This document shows positions 1-6,526 of a stretch of DNA of 64,000 nucleotides, in pieces (within the stretch, counting starts at the first letter, position 1; each line of letters starts with the position of its first letter). The notes under the pieces were generated by a model that saw nothing but the letters and a program-made list of their open reading frames with translations, searched no databases and had not been told where the DNA came from. The stretch is from JAJPXI01 sp051867655 (GTDB lineage: Bacteria; Bacillota; Clostridia; Oscillospirales; Oscillospiraceae): NCBI GenBank assembly GCA_051867655.1, contig JBJDYV010000010.1, positions 1 through 64,000 of the forward strand, written 5' to 3'. The position numbers were made by a program, and so were the translations under genes.

Positions 1-109
1 TGCAGGCGGCGATCATCAGAGCGGCAAAGACCATGCCGCGGATGCTGCGGAAGGACTTTAAGGATTCCTTCCAATAGGCGCGGGAAAACGGTGTTTTGAA
101 AATGGGCAT
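1..109 (-). CDS. folT: ECF transporter S component, folate-type (N-terminal part)
   Basis: Only the first 36 codons are inside the window; the gene runs off the left edge. The start ATG at 109-107 has an AGGAGG ribosome site 6-8 bases upstream. The visible protein begins MPIFKTPFSRAYWKESLKSF and then enters a hydrophobic stretch (MVFAALMIAA), the usual N-terminus of clostridial folate-family S components: a short cytoplasmic tail with an S-x-YW motif, then the first membrane helix. Family members are the substrate-binding membrane subunit of an energy-coupling-factor importer. The THF riboswitch just upstream (184-282) independently points to folate as the substrate. Substrate identity is inferred from these two clues, since most of the protein is missing. 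Confidence 0.75.
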   Translation of the reverse strand, partial: MPIFKTPFSRAYWKESLKSFRSIRGMVFAALMIAAC

Positions 110-183
110 AAAAATTCCTCCTCTTTGAATTCGGCAGCCCGGCAAGCCGGAAATGCCGCACAAAGGGAGGTGACCCGATCTGC

Positions 184-282
184 GGCAGCGGGATGCGGAA
201 CACGCACTGCGGCAAATCGCCTTTCGTCCGGCGGACAACTCCCCGTCCCGCCGGCACTGGACACGCGCGCTCCTACTCTGCC
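184..282 (-). ncRNA. Tetrahydrofolate (THF) riboswitch
   Basis: Read on the minus strand, the leader of the folT-like gene opens with GGCAGAGUAG and closes with CCGCUGCC, so GGCAG (282-278) pairs with CUGCC (188-184) as the closing P1 helix. The GAGUAG segment after P1, an internal GC-rich hairpin with complementary arms, a CGAA element and the closing CCGCU segment match the known THF riboswitch layout. The element starts about five bases after the predicted transcription start and ends about 75 bases before the gene start. An Rfam covariance search (THF family) would settle it. Confidence 0.8.
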
Positions 283-293
283 TGATTGATGTT

Positions 294-322
294 ACTATAT
301 GCCTTCTTACGAAAAAAAGCAA
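294..322 (-). promoter_or_regulatory. Promoter of the riboswitch/folT unit
   Basis: Minus-strand -35 TTGCTT (322-317) and -10 TATAGT (299-294) are separated by 17 bases. Transcription would begin near 287, directly before the riboswitch. The -35 box lies in the T-tract of the glmS terminator. Confidence 0.6.
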
Positions 323-334
323 GCACAAAGAGAC

Positions 335-359
335 GGGAGCGCCAATTTTTGGCGCTCCC
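335..359 (-). terminator. glmS terminator
   Basis: Perfect 10-bp stem GGGAGCGCCA / TGGCGCTCCC (335-344, 350-359) with a 5-base loop, 12 bases after the glmS stop codon. A run of seven T on the minus strand lies further on (318-312). Confidence 0.75.
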
Positions 360-370
360 ACTGATTTTTT

Positions 371-2203
371 CTATTCCACTGTCACCGATTTTGCCAGATT
401 TCGCGGCTTATCAATATCGCACCCGCGCATCAGTGCCACATAGTAGGCGAACAGCTGCAGAGGTACCACGTCCAGAGAGGGCAGCAGCAAGGGGTGGGTA
501 TCGGGCACCAGAATGGCGGAATCCACCGTCTTTTTCATCTCCTCAGCCTGACTCTCGGTAGTCAGCCCCACCACGTCGGCTCCCCGGGCCTTGACCTCCT
601 TCACGTTGCTCATGAGCTTCTCAAACAGCTGTCCGCAGGAGGCCAGCGCCACCACCAGGGTGCCGTCCTCGATCAGGGAGATTGTGCCGTGCTTCAGCTC
701 ACCGGCGGCGTAGGCCTCCGAGTGGATGTAGGAGATCTCCTTCAGCTTCAGGGAGCCCTCCAGCCCGACGGCGTAATCCAGATTGCGGCCGATGAAGAAC
801 ACCGACTCGTGGTTAAAATAAATGGAAGCGTAATACTGGATATCCTCTTTGTGAGAAAGGATGGTCTCGATCTTGGAGGGGATCTGGAGCAGTTCGCTGA
901 CGATGCGGTCGTACTCCTCTTTCCCGATGGTCCCCAGCATATCGGCAAAGGTCAGACCGATCAGGTCAATGACCGCCAGCTGGGTGGAGTAGGCCTTGGT
1001 GGTCGCCACCGCGATCTCCGGCCCCGCCCAGGTGTAGAGCACGTCGTCCGACTCCCGGGCGATGGTGGAGCCCACCACGTTGACGATGGACAGCACCCGG
1101 GCGCCCAGGCGCTTGGCCTCCCGCAGGGCGGCCAGGGTATCGATGGTCTCGCCCGACTGGGAGATCACAATGGTCAGAGTCTTGTCGGTGACGATGGGAT
1201 CACAGTAGCGGAACTCCGACGCCAGGGAGACCTCCACCGGCTTGCGCAGCAGCTTTTCCAGGGTGTACTTCGCCACCATGCCCACATGGTAGGAGGAGCC
1301 GCAGGCGATAATATATATTTTGTCGATTTCCTTTACATAGTCCGCGTCAATGGACAGATCGTCCAGTACCACCCGGCCGTTGTGAATGCGAGGAAACACC
1401 GTGTCCCGGATGGCTTTGGGCTGCTCCATGATCTCCTTGAACATGAAATGCTCATATCCGCCCTTCTCAGCGGCCGAGACCTCCCAGTCCACATGGCTCA
1501 GCTGCTTTTCCACCGGACGGAAATAGGCGTCATAGATCTCTACACCGCCGGCAGTGAGCACCGCCACCTCGCCGTCATCCAGATAGACGACCTCACGAGT
1601 ATATTTGATGACTGCCGTCACATCAGAGGCCAACAGATTGAAGCCGTCGCCGTATCCCAGGATCAAGGGGCTGTCCTTGCGGGCGGCCACCAGCCGGTCG
1701 GGGCAATCTGCGCAGATAATGCCCAGCGCGTAGGCACCCTCAATTTTCTCCAGAACCTGCGCCACTGCGCCCAACAGATCACCGTCATAATAGTATTCCA
1801 GCAGCTGGGCCACCACCTCGGTATCGGTCTCCGACACGAAGTGGACACCCTTGGACTGAAGGAACTCCTTGATCTGAACATAATTTTCGATAATGCCGTT
1901 GTGCACGACCGCGAAGTGACCGTCCTCGCTGACCTGGGGGTGGGAATTGATGTCAGAGGGCGCGCCGTGGGTAGCCCAGCGGGTGTGTCCCAGACCAATA
2001 GTACCGTCCAACGTTTTTCCGCCCTGCACAATGTCACACAGAACTTGAAGTCTCCCCTTCGCCTTGACGACCTCCAGGCCGTCTTTGGGCGAATAGACCG
2101 CCAGCCCCGCCGAATCATAACCTCTGTATTCCAGCCGCGCCAGACCATCCAGCAGGATGGGAGCGGCTTCTTCCTTTCCAATATAGCCTACAATACCGCA
2201 CAT
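371..2203 (-). CDS. glmS: Glutamine--fructose-6-phosphate aminotransferase (isomerizing)
   Basis: Makes glucosamine-6-phosphate from fructose-6-phosphate and glutamine, the first step toward UDP-GlcNAc for the cell wall. The 610-residue length is typical. It starts MCGIVGYIG, so Cys2 becomes the N-terminal nucleophile of the class-II glutaminase domain (about residues 2-220). Two SIS sugar-isomerase domains follow (about 285-425 and 455-600), including the CGSSYHVG loop, and the protein ends with the family tail PRNLAKSVTVE. A single-gene unit with its own promoter and terminator is likely. Unlike many Bacillota, there is no room for a glmS ribozyme: the predicted leader is only about 30 bases. 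Confidence 0.97.
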   Translation of the reverse strand: MCGIVGYIGKEEAAPILLDGLARLEYRGYDSAGLAVYSPKDGLEVVKAKGRLQVLCDIVQGGKTLDGTIGLGHTRWATHGAPSDINSHPQVSEDGHFAVVHNGIIENYVQIKEFLQSKGVHFVSETDTEVVAQLLEYYYDGDLLGAVAQVLEKIEGAYALGIICADCPDRLVAARKDSPLILGYGDGFNLLASDVTAVIKYTREVVYLDDGEVAVLTAGGVEIYDAYFRPVEKQLSHVDWEVSAAEKGGYEHFMFKEIMEQPKAIRDTVFPRIHNGRVVLDDLSIDADYVKEIDKIYIIACGSSYHVGMVAKYTLEKLLRKPVEVSLASEFRYCDPIVTDKTLTIVISQSGETIDTLAALREAKRLGARVLSIVNVVGSTIARESDDVLYTWAGPEIAVATTKAYSTQLAVIDLIGLTFADMLGTIGKEEYDRIVSELLQIPSKIETILSHKEDIQYYASIYFNHESVFFIGRNLDYAVGLEGSLKLKEISYIHSEAYAAGELKHGTISLIEDGTLVVALASCGQLFEKLMSNVKEVKARGADVVGLTTESQAEEMKKTVDSAILVPDTHPLLLPSLDVVPLQLFAYYVALMRGCDIDKPRNLAKSVTVE

Positions 2204-2238
2204 GGTAAAAGCCTCCTCAGGGTAAAACTTGATTTTTA

Positions 2239-2267
2239 AGTATACTGCATCTTGCGGAAATGTACAA
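2239..2267 (-). promoter_or_regulatory. Probable glmS promoter
   Basis: Minus-strand -10 TATACT (2244-2239) with a poor -35 TTGTAC (2267-2262), 17-base spacing. It lies between glcK and glmS and implies a leader of about 30 bases. Confidence 0.45.
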
Positions 2268-2275
2268 CAAAAAAA

Positions 2276-3253
2276 TCAGCAGCGGCCCTCTTTGGTCTGG
2301 ACCCTTCCCAACAGCGCCGCACCGATGATCCCGGCGTCATTGCCCAGCTGACACTTGACCAGGATCGTCTGCGGCACGTCTTTCTGGCGGGAGTTATACC
2401 TCTCTCCCGCTACCAGATCCCGCAGCGGCTCCAGGAAAAGGTCGTCCGCTTCATTGCTCACTCCACCGCCCAGGCAGAGGATCTCAGGCTGGAAAATGTT
2501 CACCAGGTTGGTCAGCCCGGCAGCCAGATACTTCAGATACAGGCCCACTACCTGCCGCCCGGCCTCGTCTCCGCTGCGCGCAGCCTGAAAGGCGGTCCGT
2601 CCACCTACATTGTCCAGACTGCCCTCACAGAGCTGCCACATCGCGGATTCCGGGCTGCGCGCCATTTCCTCCCGGGTCAGGCGCTTGAGTGCAGTGGCCG
2701 AAGCGTATTGCTCCCAGCAGCCGCGCCGTCCGCAATTACAGGGCGCGCCGTCCACAACAATTACCATGTGGCCGCCCTCCATACCGTTTCCGTTGAGGCC
2801 CAGAAAACTCTGGCCCTCTACCACCGCGCCGATTCCCACGCCGGTTCCCAGAGTGACCACAACGGCGGAATGCTTCCCACGGGCCGCGCCGGCATAGCAC
2901 TCTCCGAGGGAGGCGCAGTTGGCATCATTGCCTACATAAACAGGTACATTCCAGCTTTTGTGGAACCAGTCCCGAATGGGGGTATTCCGAAACGGCGCGT
3001 TGGGTGTATAGATCACAACGCCTTTTTTTCGGTCCACAGCACCCGGAAAGCCGATGCCGACATCATCCACTTCGTCAGGCCGCAGGCCTGCGTTTTCCGC
3101 CGCCTCACGAGCCAGCGCCACCAAGTCGTCGCACAGCATTTCTACCGAAGCGGATGCCGCCGTTTTCCGTTTTGCCCGGGCCACGATCTGATTGTTCTCA
3201 TCCACCACGCCGGCCACCAGATTGGTCCCGCCCACATCAATGCCAATATACAT
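2276..3253 (-). CDS. glcK: ROK-family glucokinase
   Basis: Phosphorylates glucose with ATP in the cytoplasm. The 325-residue protein has the phosphate loop DVGGTN (6-11), the catalytic Asp in VGND (D110), the EGGH motif with a zinc-ligand His (H162) and the ROK zinc-binding cluster CNCGRRGC (C172, C174, C179). It lies 22 bases downstream of hprK and is probably co-transcribed. The pairing of glucokinase with HPr kinase fits control of glucose entry and carbon catabolite repression. Other ROK sugar kinases cannot be fully excluded, but the motif set and length match glucokinase. Confidence 0.93.
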   Translation of the reverse strand: MYIGIDVGGTNLVAGVVDENNQIVARAKRKTAASASVEMLCDDLVALAREAAENAGLRPDEVDDVGIGFPGAVDRKKGVVIYTPNAPFRNTPIRDWFHKSWNVPVYVGNDANCASLGECYAGAARGKHSAVVVTLGTGVGIGAVVEGQSFLGLNGNGMEGGHMVIVVDGAPCNCGRRGCWEQYASATALKRLTREEMARSPESAMWQLCEGSLDNVGGRTAFQAARSGDEAGRQVVGLYLKYLAAGLTNLVNIFQPEILCLGGGVSNEADDLFLEPLRDLVAGERYNSRQKDVPQTILVKCQLGNDAGIIGAALLGRVQTKEGRC

Positions 3254-3275
3254 TGCTCTGCGCTCCCTCTGTGCT

Positions 3276-4217
3276 TTATTCCGACATTGCCTGATCGAAA
3301 TGCTCGTTGATCTGCTTGGTAAACTCCAGCGCTGCGTTGTAGCCCATCTTTTTGTTTCGGTTATTCATAGCGGCAACTTCGATGATCACAGCCAGGTTTC
3401 GTCCCGGTTTGACAGGGATTGTTAAGGTCGGGACCTTTACATCAAAAATCGTGGTGTACTGCTCATCGGTACCCAAGCGGTCATACACCGTATCGTCCTT
3501 CCACGGCTCCAGATTCACGATCAGGTCGATGTCCGAGTCCTTCTTGACCGCACTCATGCCGAACAGACGGTGCACATCCACCACACCGATACCCCGCAGC
3601 TCCAGGTAATGGCGGATCAGTTCGGGCGCCGAGCCGATCAATTTCCGCCGGGAAATGCGGCGGATCTCCACGGCGTCGTCGGCAATCAGGCGATGACCGC
3701 GCTTGACCAGTTCAATGGCGGTCTCACTTTTACCAACGCCGGACTCGCCCAACAGAAGCAGTCCCTCACCATAGACCTCCACAAGGACGCCGTGCCGAGT
3801 GATACGGGGGCAGAGCATATGCCGCAGGTAGCTGATGATCCCCGACATAACGTTCGTCGTGCTCTCAGGTGTACGCAGAACAACCCGCCCGTGTTTTTTT
3901 GCCATTTCAATACACTCCGGAAATGCCTCCAACCCATGCGCAATAACAAGGGCAGGGATCTCATAGGCAAACAGACGCTCAAAGCTCTCCCGACGTTCTT
4001 CCGGGGTCAGGTTGTTCAAATATGTGGTCTCCACCAATCCGATCAGCTGGATCCGTTGCGGAACAAAATAGTCAAAAAATCCCGCCAACTGAAGGCCGGG
4101 ACGGTTCACATCCTCTGTCTTAATTTGAATATTCTCATAATCCTCCGGTGCCCAGAGCACCTCCAGACTTAATTCCTGAATGATTTTGCCCAACGGAACA
4201 TGATAACGGCTTTCCAC
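3276..4217 (-). CDS. hprK: HPr kinase/phosphorylase
   Basis: Bifunctional enzyme that phosphorylates or dephosphorylates Ser46 of HPr, the key switch of carbon catabolite repression in Bacillota. The 313 residues contain an N-terminal regulatory domain (about 1-130), the Walker A loop GESGVGKS (157-164), the catalytic His region TRHGVLVEV (His142), IADDAVEI (about 178-185), and the family signature GIGVVDVHRLFG. The start is GTG at 4217, placed 8-9 bases after a GAGGG ribosome site; a nearby ATG is out of frame. First gene of hprK-glcK. Confidence 0.96.
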   Translation of the reverse strand: MESRYHVPLGKIIQELSLEVLWAPEDYENIQIKTEDVNRPGLQLAGFFDYFVPQRIQLIGLVETTYLNNLTPEERRESFERLFAYEIPALVIAHGLEAFPECIEMAKKHGRVVLRTPESTTNVMSGIISYLRHMLCPRITRHGVLVEVYGEGLLLLGESGVGKSETAIELVKRGHRLIADDAVEIRRISRRKLIGSAPELIRHYLELRGIGVVDVHRLFGMSAVKKDSDIDLIVNLEPWKDDTVYDRLGTDEQYTTIFDVKVPTLTIPVKPGRNLAVIIEVAAMNNRNKKMGYNAALEFTKQINEHFDQAMSE

Positions 4218-4251
4218 AGGACATCCCTCTTCCCTTTTTCAAGATGGTTTA

Positions 4252-4280
4252 AGTATATACGGAATTTCCCTGTTTGGCAA
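4252..4280 (-). promoter_or_regulatory. hprK-glcK promoter
   Basis: Minus-strand -35 TTGCCA (4280-4275), 17-base spacer, -10 TATACT (4257-4252), about 35 bases before the hprK start. Confidence 0.6.
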
Positions 4281-4300
4281 TAAAGAGCGAAAGAAAAAAA

Positions 4301-4322
4301 CAGCATTCCCAAAGGAATGCTG
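4301..4322 (-). terminator. Terminator of the tRNA operon
   Basis: Stem CAGCATTCC / GGAATGCTG (4301-4309, 4314-4322) flanked by A and T runs on both sides, just after tRNA-Cys. It could stop transcription in either direction. Confidence 0.75.
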
Positions 4323-4328
4323 TTTTTC

Positions 4329-4402
4329 TGGAGGTGCCACCCAGATTTGAACTGGGGGTGGAGCTTTTGCAGAGCTCTGCCTTACCACTTGGCTATGGCA
4401 CC
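4329..4402 (-). tRNA. tRNA-Cys (GCA)
   Basis: 74 bases including an encoded CCA. Acceptor GGTGCCA pairs with TGGCACC, the discriminator is U73 as expected for cysteine, and the anticodon stem GAGCT/AGCTC holds loop CTGCAAA with anticodon GCA. Last gene of the five-tRNA operon. Confidence 0.96.
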
Positions 4403-4429
4403 ATGCACAATATAAGTTTATGCGGGGAA

Positions 4430-4479
4430 TCCAAAAGAAATGCTAAGAACTTTAAGGGGGCCTTAGCATTTCTTTTGGA
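4430..4479 (-). terminator. Long hairpin between tRNA-Gly and tRNA-Cys (possible internal terminator)
   Basis: Perfect 18-bp inverted repeat (4430-4447 and 4462-4479) with a 14-base loop. One arm takes in the CCA end and discriminator of tRNA-Gly. The distal arm on the minus strand is T-rich (TTTCTTTT), so it may terminate or attenuate before tRNA-Cys, or serve as a processing site. Confidence 0.5.
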
Positions 4480-4551
4480 GCGGGTGACGAGGCTCGAACT
4501 CGCTACCTCCACCTTGGCAAGGTGGCGCTCTACCAGATGAGCTACACCCGC
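4476..4551 (-). tRNA. tRNA-Gly (GCC)
   Basis: 76 bases with encoded CCA. Acceptor GCGGGTG pairs with CACCCGC; anticodon stem CCACC/GGTGG holds loop TTGCCAA, anticodon GCC. Confidence 0.96.
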
Positions 4552-4557
4552 ATGGGG

Positions 4558-4583
4558 TCCCTGCGAATGGTCATTCGCAGGGA
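4558..4583 (-). repeat. Inverted repeat between tRNA-Phe and tRNA-Gly
   Basis: Perfect 12-bp arms TCCCTGCGAATG / CATTCGCAGGGA separated by 2 bases. No T-tract follows, so this looks more like an RNA-processing hairpin than a terminator. Confidence 0.55.
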
Positions 4584-4585
4584 AA

Positions 4586-4661
<76 letters not shown>

Positions 4662-4664
4662 AAA

Positions 4665-4741
<77 letters not shown>

Positions 4742-4744
4742 ATA

Positions 4745-4820
4745 TGGTGGGAACAACAGGGCTCGAACCTGTGACATCATGCTTGTAAGGCATGCGCTCT
4801 CCCAGCTGAGCTATGCTCCC
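4745..4820 (-). tRNA. tRNA-Val (TAC)
   Basis: 76 bases with encoded CCA. Acceptor GGGAGCA; anticodon stem CATGC/GCATG holds loop CTTACAA, anticodon TAC. First gene of the operon. Confidence 0.96.
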
Positions 4821-4853
4821 CTGTCGGACGTCCGGCCCCAGACGACGAATGTT

Positions 4854-4882
4854 ATTATACTAAAATGAATTCGAGATGTCAA
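4854..4882 (-). promoter_or_regulatory. Consensus promoter of the tRNA operon
   Basis: Exact -35 TTGACA (4882-4877), 17-base spacer and exact -10 TATAAT (4859-4854) on the minus strand, about 34 bases before tRNA-Val, as expected for strongly expressed stable RNA. Confidence 0.85.
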
Positions 4883-4963
4883 CAAAAACTTTCAAATTAT
4901 TTTCCCATTTTTCCTTCCTCTTCTCTTTTATCCGCTGTGCAGAATTTCCTTCGCACGGTACTC

Positions 4964-4992
4964 TTGACAGGCAATCCCACCCGCATTATAAT
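4964..4992 (+). promoter_or_regulatory. Consensus promoter of the TetR gene
   Basis: Exact TTGACA (4964-4969) and TATAAT (4987-4992) with a 17-base spacer on the plus strand, divergent from the tRNA promoter. Confidence 0.8.
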
Positions 4993-4994
4993 AA

Positions 4995-5016
4995 AACATA
5001 GTTTTAAAACGATGTT
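4995..5016. promoter_or_regulatory. Likely TetR operator (22-bp palindrome)
   Basis: AACATAGTTTTAAAACGATGTT reads nearly the same on both strands, with one mismatched pair. It covers the expected transcription start of the TetR gene, directly after the -10 box, so binding would block this very strong promoter. Size and position are typical of TetR autoregulation. Confidence 0.65.
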
Positions 5017-5051
5017 ATGGAACAAGGTTTTCATTTGAAAGGATGAACCAT

Positions 5052-5669
5052 ATGCCGCCGAAGCCAAAGTTTACAAAAGAAGAAATTGCCGCCACCGCAC
5101 TTGCGATCATCAAAGAAAACGGGGTCGGCGCTCTGACCGCACGGGAGCTCGGAAGCAGGCTTGGAGCGTCGGCACGGCCGATCTTTACCATATTTAAAAA
5201 TATGGAAGAAGTCAAGTGGGCTGCAAGGGAGCTTGCACTGCGTGAATTTGAGGAGTATGCCGGCGACTTTACGGCATACTCCCCCGCCTTTAAACGGGTC
5301 GGAATGCTGATGGTCTCCTACGCCATCCATGAACCGGAACTGTTCAAGCTGCTGTTCATGCAGGAGCACCCCGAGGGCCGCAGCTTTGACAGCTCCATGC
5401 GGGAGCTTGGACAACTGGTGGATGTGTGCATCGAGTTGATCCAGAAGGACTATCAGCTGTCCCCTGCCGAAGCGAAAACATTATTTGAGCAGATGTGGGT
5501 GCATACCTTTGGATTGGGCGCCCTATGCGCCATGAAGGTCTGCGACTTCACAGAAGAGGAAGTTTCGGAAAGGCTGGGACAGGTGTTTACCGGATTGCTC
5601 ATGATGCTGAAATCCGGAAAAATGGACCAGTGCTCCGAGCAGCCGGTCAAAGAAATCCGTAATTCTTAA
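5052..5669 (+). CDS. TetR/AcrR family transcriptional regulator
   Basis: A 205-residue cytoplasmic DNA-binding repressor. The N-terminal helix-turn-helix covers about residues 7-52 (FTKEEIAATALAIIKENGVG...LTARELGSRLGASARPIF), followed by an all-helical ligand domain. The start at 5052 is preferred because AAAGGA lies 8 bases upstream; an in-frame ATG at 5043 would overlap that site. A palindrome over its own promoter (4995-5016) suggests autoregulation. The downstream exporter genes (5816-8118) are the natural second target, although they have a promoter of their own with a different palindrome. The effector molecule is unknown. Confidence 0.88.
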   Translation: MPPKPKFTKEEIAATALAIIKENGVGALTARELGSRLGASARPIFTIFKNMEEVKWAARELALREFEEYAGDFTAYSPAFKRVGMLMVSYAIHEPELFKLLFMQEHPEGRSFDSSMRELGQLVDVCIELIQKDYQLSPAEAKTLFEQMWVHTFGLGALCAMKVCDFTEEEVSERLGQVFTGLLMMLKSGKMDQCSEQPVKEIRNS

Positions 5670-5708
5670 CATGCCCCGCCCTTTAAACTGATTTTTTTGA
5701 AAAATCTG

Positions 5709-5737
5709 TTGACGTTCCACCTTCTGGAAGGTGTAAT
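5709..5737 (+). promoter_or_regulatory. Promoter with palindromic spacer upstream of the ABC exporter
   Basis: -35 TTGACG (5709-5714), 17-base spacer, -10 TGTAAT (5732-5737). The spacer holds overlapping palindromes: CACCTTC-TG-GAAGGTG (5718-5733, perfect) and ACGTTCCA / TGGAAGGT (5712-5732, 7 of 8 pairs). A dyad inside the spacer is the arrangement used by MerR-family activators, but the 17-base spacing is shorter than their usual 19-20. Confidence 0.5.
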
Positions 5738-5815
5738 GTGGCTCTGCGGAGAGGCATTTTCGTGATCTCTCCCGCACGATTTGTATTATTGTAATGGAAA
5801 CTGGAGGAAAAGAAC

Positions 5816-6526
5816 ATGCTGAGAATCGAGCATCTGACCAAAGCTTACGGAGACAAAAAGGCCGTGGACGATCTTTCCCTACACATTCGCCCCGGGGAGA
5901 TTTACGGCTTCATCGGGCACAATGGCGCGGGCAAGACCACAACCATCAAGGCCTGCTGCGGTATTCTGCAGTTTGATGAGGGTGAGGTTTTTGTGGACGG
6001 CATCTCTATGAAAAATGATCCGCTTGCCTGCAAGGCCAAACTGGCCTACATACCCGACAATCCCGACCTGTATGAATTTATGACCGGCATCCAGTTTTTA
6101 AACTTTGTGGCCGACATTTTCGGCGTCAGCGCCGCGGACCGGCAGAAGCGCATCCGCCGGTATGCGGACACATTTGAGCTGACCGCCGACCTGGCCCAGC
6201 CAGTCAGCGCCTACTCTCACGGCATGAAGCAGAAGCTGGCCCTGATCTCCGCGCTGATCCATGAGCCGAAGCTGATCATCATGGATGAACCTTTCGTGGG
6301 ACTGGACCCCAAAGCATCCCACCTGCTGAAAGAACTGATGCGGGAGATCTGCGGCCGCGGCGGCGCCATCTTTTTCTCCACCCATGTACTGGAAGTGGCG
6401 GAAAAACTGTGCGACAAAGTCGCCATCATCAAGGGCGGCAGACTGATCAAATCCGGTACCATGGAAGAAGTCAGGGGGGATACCTCTCTGGAAACCGTGT
6501 TCCTGGAACTGGAGGCCGAACAATGA
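5816..6526 (+). CDS. ABC transporter ATP-binding protein (ABC-2 type exporter)
   Basis: 236-residue ATPase that powers the membrane protein encoded by the next gene. It shows Walker A GHNGAGKTT (34-42), signature YSHGMKQKLALI in place of canonical LSGGQ, Walker B LIIMDEPFVGLDP and H-loop STHVLE. Such ATPases with a degenerate SHGMKQK signature pair with multi-helix ABC-2 permeases in drug or peptide export. The start has GGAGG about 8 bases upstream. Its stop overlaps the permease start (ATGA at 6523-6526), so translation is coupled. Substrate unknown. Confidence 0.93.
   Translation: MLRIEHLTKAYGDKKAVDDLSLHIRPGEIYGFIGHNGAGKTTTIKACCGILQFDEGEVFVDGISMKNDPLACKAKLAYIPDNPDLYEFMTGIQFLNFVADIFGVSAADRQKRIRRYADTFELTADLAQPVSAYSHGMKQKLALISALIHEPKLIIMDEPFVGLDPKASHLLKELMREICGRGGAIFFSTHVLEVAEKLCDKVAIIKGGRLIKSGTMEEVRGDTSLETVFLELEAEQ

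Noticed and set aside
2204..2275. glmS ribozyme
   Set aside because: The space is too short and no catalytic core sequence is present.
4274..4540. An open frame running across tRNA-Cys and tRNA-Gly
   Set aside because: It consists of tRNA sequence read in antisense; both tRNAs fold well.
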